Of a DNA stretch of 64,000 nt, positions 54,083 through 64,000 are shown piece after piece (position 1 is the first letter of the stretch; each line of letters starts with the position of its first letter). The position numbers were made by a program, and so were the translations under genes. Source of the stretch: Eustoma russellianum (Eukaryota; Streptophyta; Magnoliopsida; Gentianales; Gentianaceae); assembly GCA_036186865.1 (NCBI GenBank), contig AP025062.1, forward strand, positions 10,332,023-10,396,022. The letters run 5' to 3'. The notes under the pieces were generated by a model, which was not told where the DNA came from, made no database searches, and worked only from the letters and a program-made list of their open reading frames with translations.

Positions 54083-56740
54083 TGTAGAACCTGTAAGGCA
54101 CCACTAGAAGGGGAGTTGAATAGTAGGTGCAGAAAATTTGGTTTTTAAAAAATTTTGACCCAAAAATCTAACTTCTGAAAACAGTTTCTGTTTTCAGATT
54201 CCGATTTGAAACGTTTGAAAGACCTAGTTACAGACCTTTAAAAATTCTGAAATTTAAAGAGATTCTACTCTCAGATGTTTTGAGTATCTCCTAACAATTT
54301 CAAATTAAATTTCAACTCCTAACCATTTGAAAATACGTTTGTGGTCAGATTGCGCAAATCTGCCAGAAAGAGTACTTAGATTCAAACAATTTATTCCGAT
54401 TAATTCGTGATTCCAAATGGCCTAAACATTTAATGACAACACCCTTACTATATGTATTTAAATAGGTTGAAACAGTTTTGAAAAATTTCTTTGGGAAGTA
54501 TGTCAAATACGTTGATGTTCTCAACCTTTACAAGTCTGAAAATCAGATTGCACTAGTCTCAGAACTATTAACGTTTGATTGACTTATACTTGTCCAAATG
54601 GGTTGAGAATTTCGGAAAATGAAACTTAAGAGGTGTGGCTATGTTTTTGAAAATATTTGTAATTTTCAAAAGCCGTTTACTATTTTTGCGATTGCAACGA
54701 AATCAACACAGAAACTGAAAAACTGAAAGTAAAGTGCTGAAAGTAAAGACACCAAGGATTTTATACTGGTTTGGTTAAATCAACCTACTCCAGTCTTCGA
54801 GGACACCTTCCTCGGTTATCACTAAACACAAAATAACACCTTAAGACAGGGGTTACTGGAGTTACACACCAACTCCACCCTTAAACAAATGTTACAAACA
54901 ATCACACCGATCACAAACACCACCACCGAACGGATGAAGGTTTGATCACACTTTGATCAACGTTTTACAACTAATGAGATGTGGGTGGTGGTATAAACAA
55001 AGCCTATTCAATATGTTTAATATAAGAACAATAGGCTTGAGAGAGGAAGAAGAAGAAACAAACGCAGAAGAAGAGAGTAGAGAGTATTGTCGCACTTGAT
55101 AGAATATGAGAGTTGTCTTGCTTTTGTTTGCTCTCTCCTCTTCTTTTTATCACAACATGGCCGCCCCCTTTAGGTTTTCCAACACCTTGAGAATTCTCTT
55201 TAATGCCCTTGGGAGATTGCCTTATGTAGATATGAAATCATCTTGCTCACTTGGCACAACATGATTGGATGAATGTCTTGGCTTTGCTTATTTGGCATTC
55301 TATGATTGGATGAATCTTGTCACCATTTAGTAGCTGTAAAATCTGAGATTAAAGTGTAAAAACATGTACCAAATAAAGTTTAAAGTGTTGACAAATAATT
55401 TACTTCCCTTCAATTTGGGAAGCAAACTTTCTATCCTTTAGTGGACAAATTGGCCAACATGCTAGAATTTTCAGCATGTGCTATAATTTCAAAAGTTTTG
55501 AATTGTTACCTTGTGTAGCTCCTTCTTTTGTGTTACTAACCTTGTGTGGCTTATTCTCCACCAATTGAGATGTCAAATAAGCTCACATAAACTCCAACAA
55601 GCTGAGAATGGCGTGCACTTTGTCTCCAACATGTGCTTAATTTCACTTTTGTGAACTTTGTCAAATGTTGCACAATAATTACACATATATGGTATATTCC
55701 AATCAGCCCTCATTTGAATATTCTAGTACACTTTAACATGTCTTGAATATGTAAAAAGTGTCTAGATACATATTACATGTCATGCCAAAAATGCTCCATG
55801 TGTTATGTTCGTAGAAAACCGAATTTCTGACTTTTGTCGATTACGCAATTTTTCTCCGATTAAATTCAAACTTTTTGCACATGTTATATATATTATGTCA
55901 AACATAATATAAATAAATTAATTAAATATTTGGCTCATAAGGCTTAGATATAGGCTCCCCATGTGACAAAAAAGTTGAATTTGAAATCTCCACAATTTGG
56001 CCTTAATTGGGGTTGATTTGTGTGCGCCAACATGGAGTGATTTCACGGCTAAATATATCATGTAAGCCACGAAATTTTTGGCTCTATTTAAATTATATGG
56101 GTTGGCCATCTATATATGGCAAGTACGTGACACATTGGCGAAGTTTCGGTAGTCACCCGATACGACAATTTTCGGTTTATAACCTTATAACGTCTCGTAA
56201 TAAATTTGTCATCACCATGACTTATATCATATGATATAAGATCTGAATGTACTCATAAATATAAGGTAAGTATAGTGATGTGACGTTGACGTATGTTTGT
56301 AATATATGTAACGTGTGGTAGTACGTCGGAGTATATGTGTATTGTGCCTTTTTATAAAAAATCTGAATATATAATATATATAAACGTGTGCATCAGATGG
56401 AGAGGAGACTTTCCATGTTTCAATGTGTTGCAATCATGCCTTCTCCAAATATATCTCCTTTTAATGAACTAGTTAGTTCATTAACTTAAATACTTCACTT
56501 AATGAACTAGTTTAGTTCATTAATGGTGGCACCTGAAAATAGTTCAAACACAACAAATGTTTGCCATTTGATTTAAGCTTTAATGCTTCATGGCTTGTTA
56601 GTACGACAACATTATATATAAAGTATATAAGGCAAGTTTATCACAAAAACGTGTCAAGTAATAAATTTGTCATGCATTTCTGGAAACACGTAGTATTTAT
56701 ATCATCTATTTGTGAATCACTCAAACTCTTTTTCTCAACA
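54083..56740 (-). mobile_element. Copia family B LTR, 3' LTR of a second, pol-bearing copy
   Basis: TGTAGAACCTGTAAGGCACC to CTCAACA, a clear but more diverged version of element B's LTRs. Polypurine tract and RNase H lie to the right, so on the minus strand this is a 3' LTR. It keeps a decayed palindrome at about 55458 (AACATGCTAGAATTTTCAGC) and a very short TA tract near 56370. It is about 400 bp shorter than the element B LTRs. Confidence 0.88.
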
Positions 56741-56755
56741 ATCTCCCCCTTTTCA
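56741..56755 (-). other. Polypurine tract of the B-family copy
   Basis: The minus strand reads AAAAGGGGGAGAT directly before the LTR. Confidence 0.82.
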
Positions 56756-56984
56756 TGATTTACAAAATAACCTTAGTTCATGATTTAAATACGACCGTTC
56801 CCCTTCAATCGAGCACAAATTTGAATTTTGAATTTTGAATTGTGTCTCCCTTGATTTGTGCAATCATGCTCTCTTTCCTCCTTAAATCACTCTCACTCCC
56901 CCTTAAATCATGCACTCTTTCTCCCCTTTATTTTTGAAATAAAATCAAAAGTGCATGTAAAGATGGAAAAAAATATCAATCAGC

Positions 56985-57712
56985 AGAAATCATGCCTAAT
57001 TTTGAGCGTAGATTTTCGTACGTGGCTTGATTTAGTGCTTTTGGAGAATGTGTCAGCTACTTGTGCTTCAGTGCATACATGTTCTACAACAACATCACCA
57101 TTGTTCACGTGATCACGAAGAAAGTGATATCATACTTCTATGTGCTTTGCCTTAGAGTGTAGTACATGGTTCTTATGCAAATTTATAGCACTCATACTAT
57201 CACAATAAATGGGAATGCAATTTATCATGATACCAAAATGAGAGAGTTGTTGTTTTAGCCATAAGAGTTGTGCGCAACAAAGACTAAGTGTCATGTATTC
57301 AACTTCAGTAGTAGATAATACCACACTCGCTTGCTTTTTCAAAAACCATGATATTAATGAATTTCCTATAAGTTGACAAGTGCCACTTGTGCTTTTTCTA
57401 TCTATTTTGCATCCGCTATAATTCACATCAGTATAAGTATGCAAATCAAATTCACAATTCTTATCCTACCAAATTCCTAAAGTGGGAGTGTGCTTGATGC
57501 AGCGAAAAATCCGTTTTACAGCATTGTAATGAGACACTTTAGGTTGTCTTTGAAAAAGTGCACACATAAAAACACTAAACATGATATCGGGTCTACTTGT
57601 GGTACGATAAAGCAAAGAACCAATCATAGACTTATACAAACCATTATCAAAGTCTTTTCCGGTTTCATCTTTATCTAGTTTAGTAGTGACACTCATAGAT
57701 GTTGTACCCCGC
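56985..57712 (-). pseudogene. Copia family B reverse transcriptase end and RNase H, cut by a gypsy insertion
   Basis: The minus strand gives VTTKLDKDETGKDF, GSLLYRTTSRPDIMFSVFMC and HYNAVKRIFRCIKHT (57712-57466). A stop at about 57466 follows, then the RNase H core YTDVNYSGCKIDRKSTSGTC, STTEVEYM and CDSMSAINLHKNHVLHSKAK (57444-57130). The end is ADTFSKS-like near 57050-56990. No extra gene lies between RNase H and the polypurine tract, unlike elements A and C. The gene stops at 57712, where TGTACCCCGCG begins a gypsy LTR; the rest should lie right of the window. Confidence 0.87.
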
Positions 57713-59869
57713 GAAAATCGTACTAAACTAGAACCCGTACACTGCGGCGTAATAAGTAAGCTCTCCAAGTTGCAATTTATTAAGTTACCTTAGTGGTTCT
57801 GTATCTAAACTTCCTTTGAGATAGGTACGATATAATTATACAAATGGGTGTCGTGGAGCGCGTGAAATGACCACTTGCCCTCCAAGACTTAGCAAATTCG
57901 GTCATTGGGCCTTGGACGATCTTGGAATAATTTCCATTCTATAAGAAGATTAACCCAAGTAGTTCTCCTCAAAGCAAGACTCACAACCTACACTATAAAT
58001 TAGATGATAAGAGCAATATCATATTTGCATGAATAAATCAATGAGTGAAAAGACAATAATGACCTCCAAGCCCTTGTAATTTTGGCCACAAGACATTAAT
58101 GAACCTTAGGGTATTACCCATTTTACAAAAGAACTAACCTAAACAAGTCCTCATGAAAGTAAACATAAAAGCTTACGTAAGAAACTAGATATTATAAGTT
58201 ATGGTGTAAATATGCAATGATGTACTATAAAAGGTGTGAAAGGACAAACATGCCCTCCCAATAGCCCAAAGAATTCGGCCAAGAGGCCTTGATCAATCTC
58301 GGAATAAATTCTTTTTATAAGAATGAAAACATGAATAATCTTCACAAAGCAAGATTTAAAATCATAATTAGATGAAATAAATAATATCATAAATTATATA
58401 AGGAGGAGATACGATAAACGTGAAAATACCAAAATGCCCCCAAAGGCCCCCAAAATTTCGGCCAAGGCATGGAAGGCCTCTAGAACTCTCTAGCCATTTC
58501 TATTATTTAAAATAATTACTTAAATTATAATTATATAATTAAGATAAAAATTGGCATGCAAGACAAAAGCTTGCCATTTCACAAACCCAATACTCTATTT
58601 TCTACTTTTCAAGAAACTTGCCCCCTTGTCTCTCCCCCACCGCCGGCTTCCCCTCCTCATTTCACCAACATGTTTTAATTTAAACCCTCCAAGAAACAGC
58701 TACCTTCTTATCATCTTGAAATCCTTCTCAAGACACACTCAAGCAAGAGCATGACACTTAGACAATTTCCATCTCCCTCACATAACTTTCGGCCCCTACA
58801 CCTTAGAGCTAGGAGTTCAACATCATCTTCATCTTCAAGCTCAAAAATAATCTAGGTAAACCTCACTTCAAGATTCCTAAGTAGATTCTTCATGCAAAAT
58901 AATGAAGCTCACATGGGTGTTCTTTTTCTCCACCCAAACCGTGACCCCATGGACCATTAGGTGCTAAGATTTCAATCTCTTAGGTGGTGTAAATCTTTGG
59001 ATAGTTGAAGCTTCATTCAAGGTCTCACTTTGGTAAGATGATCTAACCTCAATTTAGATCTATTTTCACTTTAGAATAAAGACTAACATTCTTCCTTCCT
59101 TTTTCTTCAAAACTGTATGCTCAAGTGAAGGAGGAGGAAGATCCCAACTCAACTCACCCCACAACCAAGCTAAGAAAAGAGCTTTAGCTTGAAGAGGTAA
59201 GTATACACTAATCTCTCATGATTTATTTAAAGCATTGGTAGCTTGAATGGCTAGAGGTGCCTAAGATATGATCTTTAGTTGAATATCTTAAGTTCCATGT
59301 TTCCTCTTGGTGATTTCCTAAGAAAAATGCCTTGCATGTGGTTTATTTCTCAAAGATGGAATCTTTTATTACATGCAACATGAAATGAGGCTGTTTGGGA
59401 TGGATTAAGGTGCATCTAAGTGAGCCTAGGCAAGATTAAGAAGTGGTTGAAACTTAAGTGGTCTTAGGAAGGCATGCATGTAATGGATGATAGTTTTAGG
59501 AGGTTATTTGTAAGACTAGGTGAAAATGACTCTTGAATATGTTACTTATTTGAATATATGTTGTAAAATTTGGTTAGGGTACCACATATGTTTCGGCCTA
59601 AAGGATGGGGAGAAGGGTAAACCTTGATTCCAAGGAAGAACATCTATTTTGAGCATTTGTGATACTTGTTTGTGTACAATCTACAAACTGTTTAAGTATG
59701 ATGCAAAAAGTGACTCTATAAAAAGCATAAGATCTGGATATTCATGATTCAAGGGGGGTGTATGTGTTAACTAATAAACTATTTTATAAGAACAAGGGAA
59801 ATAGGGGACATTTGACTTGAAGGAATGACAAAACATTAAGCCACTGGAACTGGGCAGAATTGAGTGACG

Positions 59870-60560
59870 TATTTAATAGCATAAAAATGGATCTTGTAAA
59901 CTTTCAAAACAGCTGATTTTTGGAACAAAGGTAGCCTTACGTGTGTAGCAAATATGAGAGTTGGAATTTGGGTAAAATAAATTATGGATGATTTTTAATT
60001 AAATAATTGGTGGAACTGCTCAGGCTGGAAATTCTGGAATTTGGCTGAATGGCATAACATGTTGACTAGTCTTAAAATGAATCTTATAGATGTTCAATAA
60101 GGCTGATTTTCGGTGTGGTGATGTATAGAAAGTATGACAGTTGGAATTTTGATAAAATGAATTGTGGAATGTTTTTAATAAAATATTTGGTAAAGTTGCT
60201 CAGACTAAAAAGTCTGGAACTGAGCAGAGTGTACACCTTTTTGTATTGGCTTAAAAAGGGACCTTGTAGATGTTCAATAAAGTTGATTTTTGGCAGGATA
60301 GCAACCCCTATATGTTTAGTGAATAGGAAAGTTAGAATTTTGGTAAAACAAGTTGTGGATTATTTTTAATGATTTAATTAGTAGAACTGCTCAATTGAAA
60401 ATTACTGGAACAGAGCAGAAATTAAGTAACGGGTTACTGGACTCAGAAATGGACCTTAGGAACATGCAAATGGGCTAGTTTTTGGTATAATGCTAGTTTC
60501 ACATGCTTAAGACATGTATGAGTTAGAATTTTGGAAAAAGGAATCATGGTTTTTCCACAA
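59870..60560 (+). repeat. Loose repeat of about 170-180 bp inside the gypsy LTR
   Basis: Near 59880, 60070, 60250 and 60450 the same order of words recurs: ATGGATCTTGTA/ACCTTGTAGATGTTCAA, GCTGATTTTTGG, GTTGGAATTTTGGTAAAAT, TGGAACTGCTCAG. About four diverged units. Confidence 0.7.
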
Positions 60561-61388
60561 TTGAATTTTTAGTAAACTGGGTCAGTCCAGTTTCAGCATA
60601 TGACCTGTTTCAGAAAAGTAACTAAAAGTGTTCTTTAAGGTTATTGGATTGATCTAGAAATTTTATGACAGTCATGTAAGACATAGAGGAGCAAGACCAT
60701 GTAAATTAACCAAGTTGGTCTTAACGTTTTGGTGGGTAATTATGGACATGAAGTGGATGTACCAAAGCTGGAAATCGGACTGAACAGGGGATTAATTTAA
60801 AAAAGGCCTAATTTGATGGATTTGGACCTATATACACAGTTTGGGCTCATGAGTACTAATCCTTAGGGAGTTTATTATATTTTTCAGGTTATGGTCCGAA
60901 TAATTAAGTTTTTAAGGCATCAAAAGATAAGGTAATCTTGTGATGGTACCTTAAGAATTCAGCATGTACACTTGATAATAATTGGATGACTTAAGGACTT
61001 TATTCGTCTTAGGAAGTTACGAAACTTTTACGACATGTACCTAAGATCCCACCAAAAGTATTTATGACAAAAGATTATGGAAATGGACCCGTTTGGTTAG
61101 CTTAACCACCCCATGAACACAAAGTAAAAGTCGGGAAATATTTAGTTTCCGAAACCATGCATGTTGACATGTTATAAGGAATGCATACGATTATTTACGT
61201 CGTGACTTGCATTGCATAACATTCCATGTATCATGCATGTTCATATGTCACATGAATCTGATTTTATGAATTTTATGCATGCAAGTCTTTTCAAGAGGAA
61301 ATGTTTCCAGTTATGCATGAAAAGTTTTTATGGTCCCATGTTTTAAAGAAAGTTTCATGATTCCCTTTGCCGGCTAAGCATGCGACTA

Positions 61389-61600
61389 ACCCGAATCCAG
61401 ACCCGGGGTTAATTGGTCTGTTGACATGATATGTTCTGAACCCGTTCAGATCCGGGGTTAATTGATCTGATACATGTTCTGGACCCGTTCAGATCCGGGG
61501 TTAATTGATCTGATACATGTTCTGGACCCGCTCAGATCCGGGGTTAATTGATCTGATACATGTTCTGGACCTGCTCAGGTCTGGGGTTAATTGATCTGAC
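61389..61600 (+). repeat. About five tandem units of 43 bp in the gypsy LTR
   Basis: Unit core CAGATCCGGGGTTAATTGAT plus CTGATACATGTTCTGGACCC; the middle three are almost identical. Confidence 0.93.
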
Positions 61601-62370
61601 ACTCTGTTTTATGACATGTTAGTTTATGGGACCAAAATGATGTTTTGACACGACATGACATCATGCATTTCATTTTGCATGACCCATGAGCACGCAAACG
61701 TGTTATGGTTAATGATTATCATGCATTGCATTTTGCATAATCCATGAGCACGCGGACATGTTGTATGTTATGCTTAATGATTATTAAGACATTAATGGTA
61801 TAACCCCTATCTAGATTTATGCTTAGACTATATCATCAAGCCAATTCAGGAATGAAGATCAGGTATGAGCTATTATTTGGGGTCTTTGGGTGTTACATTC
61901 CTGTTATAATTATTTATGTATTTCATGGTAATTTATTGTATTCTTGCTGGGAGATTTTTATCACTCACACTTTTATTTTTCCCCAGAGTCAGATAACGCT
62001 AAGATTGAGTGGATCGAGGATGAACCGAGAGTACCCTATCCGTAGGCGAGGAAATCCGAAGGAATCAAAGCTTAAGGACTTTTGTGCAGCCAAGACGTTT
62101 GTATTATGAACAATGTTTGAACTCTCTGAATTTCGGTTATGTCATTTTGTGGGATTGCTACTTTTGGGAACTTAGTATTTTCGTAATGCATGTTTATTCG
62201 GAAAAGTTTTAATTCTGTTTAAATTTTACTACCATGTTAAATGTTAGCATGGGAGTCCATGGCTTATGTTATGGATTTTTGCATGTTATCAATGACGCTT
62301 TGTACTCTCCTTAGTGAAGTACGGTGGGTGCACCGTATTCGGACGAGGTCCAGGTGCGGGGCGCTACAGG

Positions 62371-62382
62371 TGGTATCAGAGC
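62371..62382 (+). other. Primer-binding site of the gypsy element (initiator tRNA-Met)
   Basis: TGGTATCAGAGC, two bases after the LTR end. Confidence 0.93.
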
Positions 62383-62639
62383 CCAGGCTCTAGATTTTGT
62401 GTAGAACGTAGAACTAAGTTATGATTTTAGCAATCTAAGTTTGATCTCAGACCTAAGTCACGATCTTATACGAGAGATGACCTTAGACCAGGACGACTTA
62501 GATGGGAAACTAGGGTCATGACTTAATAACAAAGCCCTAGTCGATGAAGGTTGTACATGTCATAGAATTTAATTCGTATTTTATGAATAACCATTGAATT
62601 GGATTATAAATTTAATTTTACCGCCAATCCAGCTATTTT

Positions 62640-63413
62640 AGCACTGGATAAAATCTAGATGTTCCGTAATACAGATGACATCACGGACCGATGAACAAGC
62701 ATTATCCCTATCACCCAGGAAGCAGCGGGTTCTATTATCGACAATTAGTTAGAACACATGTTCCAAGATTCGGTGGAGGTCTAAACCGGAGGAGGGTGAA
62801 AGATGGTTAAATGAAGTTGAAAGTAGCCTCTTAATTGTTACGAGTGCCAGATGAAATAAGGGCACGAATTGTCCGACCCTTTTAGTTTGTAAGGACAGCC
62901 TGTGGTGGAAGACTTGTACCTGACCACCACCCCGACCGGTAACATAGGCGGAATTTTCTAGAGGAGTTTTGTGAATTTTTCATCTCTCCGGACCTAATCA
63001 TGAGGAGAATTGAGGAATTTGACTCATTAAGGCAAGAACTAGGTATCACTATCTCAGAGTACGCTTGTCGGTTCACTACATTGGGCCGCTATGTTTCCTC
63101 GATCATGGAGGACGAAAAGCACAAGGTAATCAGATTCATGCGAGGTCTAGACCTTCAGATCAAGATTCGGCTAGACAATGCATATTCTAGCACTTTTAAG
63201 GAATTACTGGAGGACTGCTACAGAGCGGAACACGATATTAAACTAATAGAAGGACAAAATAAAGAACTTAAGGAGCGTAGTAAGGAACGAAGCAGGAGGT
63301 GGCAGCCACGTCCACATAGGGATAACAAAGAAACAGCCAAGAATGCTAACCTGGATGAAAGAGTGCCTGAGTCAGCAATGCCTGAAACCTCAAACCGTAA
63401 CAGGTATGCCTAA
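62640..63413 (+). pseudogene. Ty3/gypsy gag (capsid), broken
   Basis: The upstream part (62640-63000) is readable only across frames and contains a PEEGERWLNEVE stretch and VPDEIRARIVRPF. From 63000 an open frame of 137 codons gives the retrotransposon gag core: EEFDSLRQELGITISEYACR, FTTLGRYVSSIMEDEKHKVI and RFMRGLDLQIKIRL, then an EGQNKELKERS linker. It ends at a TAA (63411-63413) before any zinc knuckle. The same gag family is seen in decayed form at 3390-3860. Confidence 0.82.
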
Positions 63414-64000
63414 CTGCCTAGTTATCTAAGAAGTACCTACGTTGTTCATTATCCAAGTATAAGTGATCATACTAAAGATCGAATTAGAGCAACGTGATAA
63501 AGAACCTCACGAAAGATTTCTACATAGCCATTAATACATAGACAAAGAAGATGACTAGGGTAGCACAACTGAAGCATGAAGGTCAGAATACGTTACCAAG
63601 TTTGCTCTTAACAGTCAGATTAGCACCCTGATGGTCGGAACTCAACAAGGCTTCAGTAAAGTGTAAATACCGGTTTTCTAGGGTCAATGATTTGTCTGAC
63701 CTGCTTCGGGAAACCCAAACTATGACAAAGTAGAGTTGCAAACTGAATACCTTCAATGGAAGAATCAAGATTGAGGATGTACATGAACTATGTATAAGAC
63801 ACGTCATAGGCATTTCGAAATCATTAGGATTGACAAATATCTTGCTACGCTAATGGATCTTACGAATCTAGTATCTCAGGGGTATTTAAATAAGATGGTT
63901 TAAACTCCTTCTCCAACTAATACAAAGTAGAGAGGAAAAAGGGAAATCCCATGTGATATAACCCTTTATAGTTGGACAAGAAATTACAAGCTAGAAGTAT
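63414..64000 (+). other. Gypsy internal region after gag, unresolved
   Basis: Lies where zinc knuckle and protease should follow. I could not recognise either and stops occur in all frames. Confidence 0.45.

Larger units (their letters stand above)
57713..62368 (+). mobile_element. Gypsy 5' LTR, about 4.66 kb
   Basis: The right end is firm: GGGGCGCTACA followed by the primer site. The left end TGTACCCCGCGAAAATCG is set by where copia coding ends. Within it are a CT-rich leader-like region (58600-58800), repeated GGAATTTTGGTAAAATAA-type blocks (59940-60560, a loose repeat of about 180 bp), a 43-bp tandem array and a CTTTGTACTCTCCTTAGTGAAG block shared with the other gypsy LTR ends. The length is at the high end for plant gypsy LTRs, so an unseen internal insertion is possible. 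Confidence 0.72.
57713..64000 (+). mobile_element. Ty3/gypsy element, 5' LTR to gag, running off the window
   Basis: Its 5' LTR (57713-62368), primer site (62371-62382) and gag (to 63413) lie in order on the plus strand. It inserted into the B-family copia reverse-transcriptase region at 57712 (GATGT precedes it). Protease and pol would lie beyond 64000. Confidence 0.82.

Noticed and set aside
1..64000. Host genes, tRNA genes or organelle DNA
   Set aside because: Scanned both strands by eye; every recognisable coding segment belongs to a transposable element. A tRNA search program could still find a decayed tRNA.

Overview
This is flowering-plant nuclear DNA, AT-rich and made almost entirely of retrotransposons. 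I found no host gene, tRNA, rRNA or organellar insert that I can support. The plant assignment rests on the element types present: Ty1-copia elements with initiator-tRNA-Met primer sites and Sirevirus-like GGGGGAGA polypurine tracts, Ty3-gypsy elements including one with a chromodomain, a plant L1 LINE and an RTE LINE. A dicot is plausible but the species cannot be named. Layout from left to right: (1) 1-1366, a minus-strand LTR of copia family 'A', cut by the window edge and abutting a broken Ty3-gypsy integrase with its 3' flank (1367-3180). (2) 3390-7290, a decayed Ty3-gypsy gag-protease fragment and a gypsy LTR. (3) 7454-11429, two inverted copies of one gypsy LTR around a chromodomain fragment. 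(4) 11430-16904, a LINE scrap, an LTR-like promoter block and a 5'-truncated RTE LINE, itself interrupted by a 581-bp retroposed insert. (5) 17180-51921, a four-level nest of elements. (6) 51922-64000, a gypsy protease scrap, a minus-strand copy of copia family 'B' (3' LTR and RNase H), and a Ty3-gypsy element with a 4.66-kb 5' LTR, primer site and gag that runs off the window. The nest can be resolved to the base. Element C (copia, minus, 17180-51921) holds element A (copia, plus, 17288-41615, target duplication GTATG) inside its left LTR. A holds element B (gag-only copia-type, minus, 18531-32828, duplication CTCTA) inside its 5' LTR. B holds an L1 LINE (minus, 21159-27097, 14-bp duplication) inside its left LTR. 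The most interesting signals are these. Each of the three copia LTR families carries its own array of perfect palindromes. Elements A and C belong to different LTR families and opposite strands, yet both have a related extra gene after pol, and in C this gene is preceded by a convincing 3' splice site. B is a gag-only element whose pol-bearing relative lies in the same window. The L1 has an intact 198-codon hydrophobic frame in its presumed 3' UTR, joined to ORF2 by TGATG, although ORF2 itself is riddled with stops. Finally there is a retroposed copy of an unidentified transcript in the RTE LINE. Nearly every coding region is broken by stops and frameshifts, many of the C-to-T or G-to-A type expected from cytosine deamination in methylated repeats.
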